NCBI GenBank assembly: GCA_017442465.1
Contig: JAFRZQ010000401.1
Coordinates: 1-13,105 of the forward strand
From: Anaerotignum sp.
GTDB lineage: Bacteria; Bacillota; Clostridia; Lachnospirales; Anaerotignaceae
DNA length: 13,105 bases
Direction: 5' to 3'
The translations under genes and the position numbers were made by a program. This document shows, one piece after another, positions 6,788-12,436 of the stretch; the stretch's first letter is position 1, and every line of letters starts with the position of its first letter. Below the pieces are notes generated by a model, which ran no database searches, had not been told where the DNA came from, and was given only the letters and a program-made list of their open reading frames with translations.

Positions 6788-7020
6788 GGCTCCCGCAAAA
6801 ATCGGGAGCCATTATGACGGAAGGTTTTAGGAAACCCAGGGTTTCCTAAATGGAATCCGCAGGAGGTGCGGCAGTTTGCTAGCAAACCAGCCCCCTAGGG
6901 CTGCTGCTTAGCAGTGCCAGCACTTCCTCCGAGGAGAACAGGGCGTCGCCCAAAGGGCTCGCATCTGTTCATTCTTCTGCCCGCCTCGTTGAAATCCTGA
7001 TTTCAACAACCGCGAAAGCG
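6788..7020. repeat. Cluster of eleven short perfect hairpins filling the gap between genes
   Basis: This stretch has no convincing gene but is packed with inverted repeats: 6788-6810 (GGCTCCCG/CGGGAGCC), 6826-6850 (12-bp arms around a single A), 6857-6871 (CCGCA/TGCGG), 6874-6887 (GTTTGCTAGCAAAC), 6888-6903 (CAGCCC/GGGCTG), 6904-6914 (CTGCT/AGCAG), 6914-6923 (GTGC/GCAC), 6925-6935 (TCCTC/GAGGA), 6941-6951 (GGGCG/CGCCC), 6988-7007 (9-bp arms around CT) and 7011-7020 (CGC-GAAA-GCG). Many abut with no spacer. None is followed by a strong T tract. Each hairpin differs in sequence, so this is not a tandem repeat or CRISPR. It could be a dispersed palindromic element of the kind scattered between genes in gut Clostridia, or a structured RNA made from the high-cysteine gene transcript. 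Structure is seen directly; function is unknown. Confidence 0.7.
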
Positions 7021-7022
7021 TC

Positions 7023-7208
7023 TTAGCAGGAGCTGCAGCCATTACCGATGCTGTTTTTGTTGCCGCAGCAGAACAGCAGCAGAATGATCCAGATCCAGGA
7101 ACTGTTGTCGCCCCAGCCGCAGTCGCTGTCATTGCCATTGCCGCACAGGCACAGCAGCAGGATGATCCAGATGATACCATTGTCATTACCACAGCCAAAT
7201 CCACACAT
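7023..7208 (-). CDS. Small high-cysteine, glycine/asparagine-rich protein with an internal repeat
   Basis: This 61-residue protein has nine Cys and many Gly and Asn. It contains two copies of a unit of about 22 residues (5-26 and 31-52), each made of a Gly/Asn-rich turn, a hydrophobic core ending in WIILLL (14-19, 40-45) and a Cys-Gly-Asn close. It resembles the small proteins of Clostridia annotated as chorion-class high-cysteine (HCB) proteins, and more loosely YjcZ-like small sporulation proteins. I recall this likeness from composition and pattern, not from an alignment. A role at the membrane or in the spore coat, cross-linked by cysteines, is plausible but unproven. The ATG at 7208 is preceded by AAGGAGGT (7218-7225), a strong ribosome site. 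It lies 83 bases after the gene at 7292-7570. A sequence CATAGGATA (minus strand, 7252-7260) fits the -10 of mother-cell sigma factors, without a clear -35. The hairpin cluster begins right after its stop. Confidence 0.72.
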   Translation of the reverse strand: MCGFGCGNDNGIIWIILLLCLCGNGNDSDCGWGDNSSWIWIILLLFCCGNKNSIGNGCSSC

Positions 7209-7291
7209 AATAAAAATACCTCCTTAAGATAAAAGTGTGTTGTTACACTCCTATCCTATGAGGTATTTTGGTGTTTCTTGCCTGTCTGTAT

Positions 7292-7570
7292 TTATTTTTG
7301 CATGAGCAACAAATCATTGATGGTGATATCTGTCGTGAAACCTCCCATTTCATCAGAAAGGCTGACCAGTCTGATGTTTTCCTCATCCATAAAATGCAGC
7401 ACATGGGTCATGCCGTTGGCCTCACCGATAGAGATCAGATCTGCTGCATCGGCAATGCCGTAAAAATACGCTGCCATACCACTCTGGCGATAAGCCTCCA
7501 TAATTGCAACAGCCATTTCATAACCCGCTTCTGTGCAGGTAAATAATGCTTTTGTTTTCTGTTCCGCCAT
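7292..7570 (-). CDS. Small protein resembling a stand-alone class II aminoacyl-tRNA synthetase anticodon-binding domain
   Basis: This 92-residue soluble protein has an alpha/beta alternation: strand (KALFTCT), helix (GYEMAVAIMEAYRQSG), strand (MAAYFYG), helix (ADAADLISIGEANG), strand (THVLHFMDE), strand (NIRLVSLSD), then TTDITINDLLLM. This order closely follows the C-terminal anticodon-binding domain of histidyl-tRNA synthetases (helix, AD...A...G, a hydrophobic strand, then an acidic turn, strand and ...DLL). No catalytic domain is attached. It may be a regulatory or RNA-binding paralogue of that domain. The assignment is by fold-level pattern and is tentative. The ATG at 7570 has AGGGGTGAT (7575-7583) in front; a GTG at 7579 would add three residues and overlap the nrdR stop. 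Only 5 bases separate it from nrdR, so the two are almost certainly co-transcribed and coupled. Confidence 0.78.
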   Translation of the reverse strand: MAEQKTKALFTCTEAGYEMAVAIMEAYRQSGMAAYFYGIADAADLISIGEANGMTHVLHFMDEENIRLVSLSDEMGGFTTDITINDLLLMQK

Positions 7571-7575
7571 TTCTA

Positions 7576-8040
7576 TCACCCCTGTTTCTTTTCCACCAGC
7601 AGTTTTTCCAGTTCATCAATAAAGGTATTGATATCCTTGAACTGACGATAAACGGAGGCAAACCGCACATAGGCCACCTCGTCCACTTCTTTCAGTCTGT
7701 CCATGACCATGTTGCCGATCTGCTTGGAGGGCACTTCTCTTTCACCGCTGCCCATCAGCGCATTTTCGATGTCATCCACCAGATCCTGGATCTGCTGGGC
7801 TGTCACAGGGCGTTTGTTACAGGATTTCATAATACCGTTCACGATCTTCGCCTTATCGAAAATTTCTCTTGTCCCATCGCTTTTGATGACCGTGATGGGG
7901 ATCAGATCGATCCTTTCGTAGGTTGTAAATCTTTTTCCGCAGCTTTCGCAGACACGGCGGCGGCGGATCACAGAATTTTCATCCTGCGCGCGGGAATCGA
8001 TAACCTTTGTATCATTATAATTGCAAAAAGGACATTTCAT
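7576..8040 (-). CDS. nrdR: Transcriptional repressor NrdR
   Basis: NrdR represses ribonucleotide reductase genes in response to ATP/dATP. The 154-residue protein is of standard length. The N-terminal zinc ribbon has CPFC (Cys3, Cys6) and CESC (Cys31, Cys34), with the family signature VIDSR (13-17) and RRRRVCESCGKRFTTYER between them and the next domain. From about residue 49 to 139 lies an ATP-cone (VIKSDGTREIFDKAKI onward), the domain that also regulates NrdD. The ATG at 8040 follows GGGGAGGA (8047-8054). A good sigma-A promoter lies at 8083-8111, with a NrdR box just upstream at 8120-8135, so it may regulate itself. Two more boxes flank the nrdD promoter, making nrdD-nrdG its visible target. 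The small gene at 7292-7570 follows almost without gap. Confidence 0.97.
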   Translation of the reverse strand: MKCPFCNYNDTKVIDSRAQDENSVIRRRRVCESCGKRFTTYERIDLIPITVIKSDGTREIFDKAKIVNGIMKSCNKRPVTAQQIQDLVDDIENALMGSGEREVPSKQIGNMVMDRLKEVDEVAYVRFASVYRQFKDINTFIDELEKLLVEKKQG

Positions 8041-8082
8041 AGGATTTCCTCCCCGTTAGTTTACATAGTTCCATATAGTAAC

Positions 8083-8111
8083 AGTATACGGGAGAAAACG
8101 CCTTTGGTCAA
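8083..8111 (-). promoter_or_regulatory. Sigma-A promoter of nrdR
   Basis: Minus-strand TTGACC (8106-8111) and TATACT (8083-8088) are separated by exactly 17 bp, with a start near 8076 and a leader of about 36 nt to the nrdR ATG. This separates nrdR from ymxH transcription. Confidence 0.75.
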
Positions 8112-8119
8112 CATGAAAA

Positions 8120-8135
8120 CCACAATATCTTGTGC
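8120..8135. promoter_or_regulatory. NrdR box upstream of the nrdR promoter
   Basis: CCACAATATCTTGTGC matches the family NrdR box (ACACwATATyTTGTGT type) except at the two outer bases. It sits 8 bp upstream of the nrdR -35 and abuts the ymxH stop codon. The core CACAATATCTTGTG is shared with the box at 8495-8510. Confidence 0.75.
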
Positions 8136-8405
8136 TTAACATTCATCATTTCTGAGGATCTCCTCCCCATCCACTTCTACCAGTATGATATCATCCCCAA
8201 TACGGCGGATGCACCGCCAGGGGATGAAATATGCCCGCTCTTTCCCAAACAGACAGAACTTCCCCGTCTCCTCAGGAATGACCAGTGTGCAGATCTTTCC
8301 CGTCACCCCATCGATCTCCAGATCACAGACACAGCCCAGCCGTTTGCCGTCGCAGATATTGATGACTTCCTTTTCTTTCAGGCAGGAGAACCGTTCCCAT
8401 TTCAT
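8136..8405 (-). CDS. ymxH: YlmC/YmxH-family sporulation protein (PRC-barrel)
   Basis: This 89-residue protein of the small PRC-barrel family is found in spore-forming Firmicutes. Landmarks are SCLKEKEVINICDGKRLG (7-24, matching the family L..KEV.....G.RLG pattern), DLEID in the next strand, LVIPEETGKF, and the strand IPWRCIRRIGDDIILVEV near the end. The molecular role of the family is not established; its members are linked to sporulation by distribution and context. In many Clostridia it lies with sigG and nrdR, and here it sits directly upstream of nrdR. I chose the ATG at 8405 because family homology begins there; an in-frame ATG at 8453 would add 16 unrelated residues. The ribosome site before 8405 is modest (AGGGATGG), whereas AAAAGGAG at 8433-8440 serves better for a seven-codon upstream frame that overlaps this start. 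Confidence 0.88.
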   Translation of the reverse strand: MKWERFSCLKEKEVINICDGKRLGCVCDLEIDGVTGKICTLVIPEETGKFCLFGKERAYFIPWRCIRRIGDDIILVEVDGEEILRNDEC

Positions 8406-8494
8406 AATTTTTCCATCCCTTTCATCACTTTCTCCTTTTAGTCTATGTTCCAACGACTTATTTTCCGTCTTTTTTGTGCGATTTTCATATAATT

Positions 8495-8510
8495 ACACAA
8501 TATCTTGTGT
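8495..8510. promoter_or_regulatory. NrdR box upstream of the nrdD promoter
   Basis: ACACAATATCTTGTGT is a near-perfect 16-bp palindrome matching the NrdR consensus. It ends 5 bp before the nrdD -35 element. Confidence 0.9.
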
Positions 8511-8515
8511 TCCCC

Positions 8516-8544
8516 TTGCAAAATCCCCCGATGTGGAATACAAT
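8516..8544 (+). promoter_or_regulatory. Sigma-A promoter of nrdD-nrdG
   Basis: TTGCAA (8516-8521) and TACAAT (8539-8544) are separated by exactly 17 bp. The start would be near 8551, giving a leader of about 93 nt. NrdR boxes flank it on both sides. Confidence 0.7.
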
Positions 8545-8570
8545 ATATATGCTCAAGAAAACAGAATGAA

Positions 8571-8586
8571 GCACAACATCTTGTGT
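8571..8586. promoter_or_regulatory. NrdR box in the nrdD leader
   Basis: GCACAACATCTTGTGT differs from the upstream box at only two positions. It lies about 20-35 bases downstream of the predicted start, 76 bp (start to start) from the first box. Confidence 0.85.
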
Positions 8587-8643
8587 TCAAAAAAAACAAT
8601 ACCAACTGATATTTCAATAAAAAACAGAAAAGGAGAATTTGCC

Positions 8644-10992
8644 ATGATCACGACTATCACAAAAAGAGACGGCCGTCAGGTATTCTTTGACATCAACAAG
8701 ATCGCCAGCGCTATCGACAAAGCGTTTCAGGCAACTGTAGGTGCAAAGGATTACAGCATCTGCTTAAGCCTTGCCCATGAAGTTTCCAACAGATTTGAAG
8801 AAAAAGGGATCGAATCCCCTTCCGTTGAACAGATCCAGGACAGCGTTGAACGTGTACTGATCGACCACGGCTATGTGCGTACAGCAAAAGCGTATATCCT
8901 GTACCGCGCAGAACGTACCAGAGTCAGAAACATGAATGACCGTCTGATGAAAACTTTCGAGGACATCACATATAAAGATGCAACAGACAGTGACATCAAA
9001 CGTGAAAATGCCAATATCGACGGCAACACTGCTATGGGTTCCATGCTGAAATACGGTTCTGAAGGTGCAAAGCACTTCTACGAAAGCTATGTGCTGAATC
9101 CCAAGCATTCCGATGCCCACAGAAACGGTGATATCCACATCCACGATTTGGATTTCTACACACTGACAACCACATGCTGCCAGCTGGATCTTTTGAAACT
9201 GTTCAAAGGCGGCTTCTCCACAGGCCACGGCGTACTGCGCGAACCCAACGATATCGCTTCCTACGCTTCTCTGGCTTGTATCGCCATCCAGTCCAACCAG
9301 AATGACCAGCACGGCGGTCAGTCCATCGGTAACTTTGACTACGGCCTGGCTCCCGGTGTAGCAAAAACATACATCAAACGCTACCGTTCCAACCTGGCAT
9401 CCCTGATCGAAGTCATGAATTGCCCCGAACACGCAGAAAAAGCAAGAGAAATCTATAAAACTCTGGCAGAACAGGGTCTGTATCCCGATCTGGACCAGAC
9501 TCCTGCATACTATGATGCAGAAAAGAAACTGATGCTGGAAGCAGGCGTACCCGAAGATATCTTCGCAAAAGCACAGGCATTCTCCGCAAAAAAAGCAACA
9601 GAAGAAACAGACAAAGCCACATATCAGGCAATGGAAGCCCTGCTGCATAACCTGAACACCATGCATTCCCGTGCAGGTGCACAGACACCCTTCTCCTCCA
9701 TCAACTATGGTATGGATACATCCACAGAAGGCCGCATGGTCATGAAAAACATCCTGCTGGTAACAGAAGCTGGTTTGGGTAACGGCGAAACAGCCATCTT
9801 CCCCATCCAGATCTTCCGTGTAAAAGAAGGTATCAACTTCAACCCCGGCGAACCCAACTACGACCTGTTCAAACTGGCTTGCAGATGCAGCGCGAAGAGA
9901 CTTTTCCCCAACTTCTCCTTCCAGGATGCACCTTATAACCTGAAATATTACAAAGAAGGCCATCCCGAAACAGAGATCGCTTACATGGGCTGCCGTACAC
10001 GCGTAATCGGTAACGTAAACGACCCCGACAGAGAAATCACACTGGGCAGAGGCAACCTGAGCTTCTCCTCCATCAACCTGCCCCGTATCGCTATCCTGGC
10101 AAACAAAAACATCGACTGGTTCTTCACAGAACTGGACAGAAAAATCGACCTGGTTGCTGACCAGCTGATGGAACGTTTTGAAATCCAGGCGAAAAAACGC
10201 GTTCACAACTATCCTTTCCTGATGGGTGAAGGCGTTTGGATCGACAGTGAAAAACTGAACTACGACGACGAAGTGCGCGAAGTTCTGAAACACGGCACAC
10301 TGTCTATCGGCTTCATCGGTCTGGCAGAAGCCCTGAAAGCTCTCTTGGGCGTTCACCACGGCGAAAGCGAAGTGGCACAGAATCTGGGTCTGGACATCAT
10401 CGGTCACATGAGAAAACGCTTAGACGATATGTCCCAGAAAACAAAAATGAACTTTACTCTGCTGGCAACTCCCGCAGAAGGTCTGTCCGGCCGTTTCGTA
10501 CGCATGGACAGAGAACGCTTCGGCTCCATCGAAGGCATCACAGACAGAGAATACTATACAAACAGTTTCCATATTCCTGTATACTACCCCATCAGTGCAT
10601 ACAAGAAGATCCAGCTGGAAGCACCTTACCATGCACTGACAAACGCAGGTCACATCACATACATTGAACTGGACGGCGACCCCAGTACAAATCTGGATGC
10701 TTTCGAAAAAGTGATCCGTTACATGAAATCTCAGGGCATCGGTTACGGTTCCATCAACCACCCTGTTGACCGTGACCCTATCTGCGGCTTCAACGGCATC
10801 ATCGGTGATACTTGCCCGAAATGCGGCAGAAAAGAAACAGAAGGCGAATACGGTTTCCAGCGCATCCGCCGTATCACAGGTTACCTGGTAGGTACTCTGG
10901 ATCGTTTCAACAACGCAAAACGCGCAGAAGTACGCGACAGAGTAAAACACTCCGTGGTAACAGAAGTAAAACTGCAGGCAAAGGAAGATTGA
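8644..10992 (+). CDS. nrdD: Anaerobic (class III) ribonucleoside-triphosphate reductase
   Basis: NrdD reduces ribonucleoside triphosphates to deoxyribonucleotides without oxygen, using a glycyl radical installed by NrdG. The protein has 782 residues. Residues 1 to about 90 are an ATP-cone (ITKRDGRQVFFDINKIASAI), the dATP/ATP switch. The active-site cysteines are Cys178/179 (TTTCCQLDL) and Cys450 (MGCRTRV, the expected thiyl residue). The C-terminus has a zinc site with Cys714, Cys724 and Cys727 (ICG, then CPKC), and the glycyl radical loop RRITGYLVGT with Gly746, followed by LDRFNNAKRAE. The ATG at 8644 follows AAAAGGAG (8628-8635). The frame is open further upstream, but that part covers ymxH antisense, the promoter and the NrdR boxes. 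nrdG follows after 4 bases. Confidence 0.98.
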   Translation: MITTITKRDGRQVFFDINKIASAIDKAFQATVGAKDYSICLSLAHEVSNRFEEKGIESPSVEQIQDSVERVLIDHGYVRTAKAYILYRAERTRVRNMNDRLMKTFEDITYKDATDSDIKRENANIDGNTAMGSMLKYGSEGAKHFYESYVLNPKHSDAHRNGDIHIHDLDFYTLTTTCCQLDLLKLFKGGFSTGHGVLREPNDIASYASLACIAIQSNQNDQHGGQSIGNFDYGLAPGVAKTYIKRYRSNLASLIEVMNCPEHAEKAREIYKTLAEQGLYPDLDQTPAYYDAEKKLMLEAGVPEDIFAKAQAFSAKKATEETDKATYQAMEALLHNLNTMHSRAGAQTPFSSINYGMDTSTEGRMVMKNILLVTEAGLGNGETAIFPIQIFRVKEGINFNPGEPNYDLFKLACRCSAKRLFPNFSFQDAPYNLKYYKEGHPETEIAYMGCRTRVIGNVNDPDREITLGRGNLSFSSINLPRIAILANKNIDWFFTELDRKIDLVADQLMERFEIQAKKRVHNYPFLMGEGVWIDSEKLNYDDEVREVLKHGTLSIGFIGLAEALKALLGVHHGESEVAQNLGLDIIGHMRKRLDDMSQKTKMNFTLLATPAEGLSGRFVRMDRERFGSIEGITDREYYTNSFHIPVYYPISAYKKIQLEAPYHALTNAGHITYIELDGDPSTNLDAFEKVIRYMKSQGIGYGSINHPVDRDPICGFNGIIGDTCPKCGRKETEGEYGFQRIRRITGYLVGTLDRFNNAKRAEVRDRVKHSVVTEVKLQAKED

Positions 10993-10996
10993 TCTT

Positions 10997-11539
10997 ATGA
11001 AAATCAGCCTCAGCGGCATTACCGGGGATTCCATCGTGGACGGCCCCGGTATTCGCCTGACCATATTCACACAGGGCTGCCCTCATCACTGTCCCGGCTG
11101 CCACAATCCCCAGACCCATGACCCCAGCGGCGGTTCCTGGGGGGATACCGACGATATTATCGCAGCGATGGCAGAAAACCCTCTGCTGGACGGCATCACC
11201 CTTTCCGGCGGCGACCCTTTCATGCAGCCAAAGGAATGCACAGAACTGGCAAAGGGTGCTCACAGATACGGCCTGACTGTATGGACCTACACCGGCTATA
11301 CATGGGAAGCACTGTTTGAGGAAAATGACCCTGACAAAATCGCACTGGTACAGGAAAGCGACGTCCTCATCGACGGACCTTTCATCATGGCGGAACGTTC
11401 TTTGGAACTGCAATTCCGCGGCAGCAAAAACCAGCGCATCATTGATGTAAAAAAATCCCTCACCGCAGGAGAGATCATTCTGTGGGAGGATTATAAATTT
11501 GATCTGCCTGAAGGTCCGACAACCTTCGGAAGTATTTGA
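10997..11539 (+). CDS. nrdG: Anaerobic ribonucleotide reductase-activating protein (radical SAM)
   Basis: NrdG uses a [4Fe-4S] cluster and S-adenosylmethionine to generate the glycyl radical on NrdD. The 180-residue protein is of typical size. The radical SAM motif is Cys28-x3-Cys32-x2-Cys35 (GCPHHCPGCHNPQT), preceded by the family start ISLSGITGDSIVDGPGIR. TLSGGDPFMQP near residue 73 is the SAM-binding GGE/GGD motif, and WTYTGYTWE and LIDGPF are further NrdG landmarks. The ATG at 10997 lies 4 bases after the nrdD stop, and its ribosome site AAGGAAGA is inside the nrdD end, so the two are translationally coupled. A strong terminator follows. Confidence 0.97.
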   Translation: MKISLSGITGDSIVDGPGIRLTIFTQGCPHHCPGCHNPQTHDPSGGSWGDTDDIIAAMAENPLLDGITLSGGDPFMQPKECTELAKGAHRYGLTVWTYTGYTWEALFEENDPDKIALVQESDVLIDGPFIMAERSLELQFRGSKNQRIIDVKKSLTAGEIILWEDYKFDLPEGPTTFGSI

Positions 11540-11550
11540 CCAGAAGCAAA

Positions 11551-11583
11551 AGCCGAACAGAAAAAATTCTGTTCGGCTTTTTT
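11551..11583 (+). terminator. Intrinsic terminator of the nrdD-nrdG operon
   Basis: A perfect 12-bp stem, AGCCGAACAGAA (11551-11562) with TTCTGTTCGGCT (11567-11578), an AAAA loop and six T (11578-11583), 11 bases after the nrdG stop. Confidence 0.93.
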
Positions 11584-11586
11584 ATA

Positions 11587-11713
11587 TTTAAGAAATCCTT
11601 AAAACTTTTTTCTTCCGGATATGCTAAACTTTTTACAGACGAATCTCGTCATATTAAAGAAATCTTAAACAATTCCCTGCTGGTTTCTTAAAACCAGTCT
11701 GATACCATAAAAT
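11587..11713 (+). promoter_or_regulatory. Putative control region of the two-component operon
   Basis: Three CTTAAA sites occur: within TTTAAG-AAATC-CTTAAA (11587-11603), within AAGAAATCTTAAAC (11657-11670) and inside the 7-4-7 palindrome CTGGTTT-CTTA-AAACCAG (11680-11697). Their CTT cores start at 11598, 11664 and 11687, spaced 66 and 23 bp, close to whole helical turns. A possible -10 TAAAAT is at 11708-11713, with a poor -35 TTCTTA (11685-11690) inside the palindrome, as expected for an activator-dependent promoter. Binding by the encoded regulator is an inference. Confidence 0.45.
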
Positions 11714-11737
11714 CAACAGCATGACGGAGGTGCTTTT

Positions 11738-12436
11738 ATGTATAACATTTTGATCTGCGACGACGAAAAAGACATCGTTTCCGCCCTGTCCATTTATTTA
11801 TCTACAGAAAACTACAACATCTTCACCGCATACACAGGGCAGGAGGCTCTGGATGTGGTTGCAAAAAATGACATCCATCTGATTCTGATGGATATCATGA
11901 TGCCCCTGATGGACGGCATCACCGCAACAGCGAAACTCAGGGAAACCTCCAACATCCCTATCATCCTGCTGACGGCAAAAAGCGAGGATACCGACAAAAT
12001 CCTTGGTCTGAACATGGGGGCAGATGATTACATCACCAAGCCCTTCAACCCCATCGAAGTCATGGCAAGGGTACGCTCTCAGCTGCGCCGCTATACCTCT
12101 CTGGGCGGCATGACAAAAAAAGCCTCTCAGCTGACCATCGGCGGCATCATTCTGGATGATGAAGCAAAGATCGTCACTGTAGACGGAGAACCCATCAGCC
12201 TGACTCCCAGCGAATATAACATCCTGAAACTTCTGATGGAAAACCCTGGCAGAGTTTTTTCCTCTGCTCAGATCTACGAAAGCATCTGGAATGAAGATGC
12301 CTGTGGTTCCGGCAGCGTTGTAGCAGTGCATATCCGTCATCTGCGGGAAAAAATCGAGATCAATCCCTCCGAGCCCCGCTATCTGAAGGTAGTCCGGGGA
12401 CTGGGGTATAAAATCGAGAAGGAGGCGAGTAAATGA
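11738..12436 (+). CDS. OmpR/PhoB-family response regulator
   Basis: This 232-residue DNA-binding response regulator is the output half of a two-component system. The receiver domain (1 to about 118) has the acidic pair Asp8-Asp9, the phosphoacceptor Asp52 in LMDIMMPLMDG, Thr79 in LLTAKS, and Lys101 in ITKPF. The C-terminal winged helix (about 130-228) has LTPSEYNILKLLMENPGRVFS, the recognition-helix region VVAVHIRHLREKIE and the wing VRGLGYKIE. The ATG at 11738 is preceded by GGAGG (11726-11730) with 7 bases between. The stop overlaps the kinase start as ATGA, so the two are coupled. The repeats upstream suggest self-regulation. The signal is not known; envelope or peptide stress is common for this type in Clostridia. 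Confidence 0.95.
   Translation: MYNILICDDEKDIVSALSIYLSTENYNIFTAYTGQEALDVVAKNDIHLILMDIMMPLMDGITATAKLRETSNIPIILLTAKSEDTDKILGLNMGADDYITKPFNPIEVMARVRSQLRRYTSLGGMTKKASQLTIGGIILDDEAKIVTVDGEPISLTPSEYNILKLLMENPGRVFSSAQIYESIWNEDACGSGSVVAVHIRHLREKIEINPSEPRYLKVVRGLGYKIEKEASK

Noticed and set aside
6788..6810. Intrinsic terminator at the GGCTCCCG/CGGGAGCC hairpin
   Set aside because: The stem is good, but neither strand has a proper T tract directly after it, so I treat it as part of the hairpin cluster.
6788..7020. CRISPR array
   Set aside because: The hairpins differ in sequence and spacing; there is no regular repeat, no spacer pattern and no cas gene.
6908..7204. Alternative minus-strand frame across the high-cysteine gene and hairpins
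   Set aside because: It runs through the hairpin DNA, is Ala/Thr-rich in the part that overlaps the high-cysteine gene, and lacks its own ribosome site.
8185..8643. N-terminal extension of NrdD in the same open frame
   Set aside because: It would cover ymxH antisense, two NrdR boxes and the promoter; the ATP-cone begins at 8644 after a clear ribosome site.
8764..10407. Long minus-strand open frame antisense to nrdD
   Set aside because: Its odd Cys/Phe/Val-rich composition is a by-product of nrdD codon use; nrdD itself is certain.
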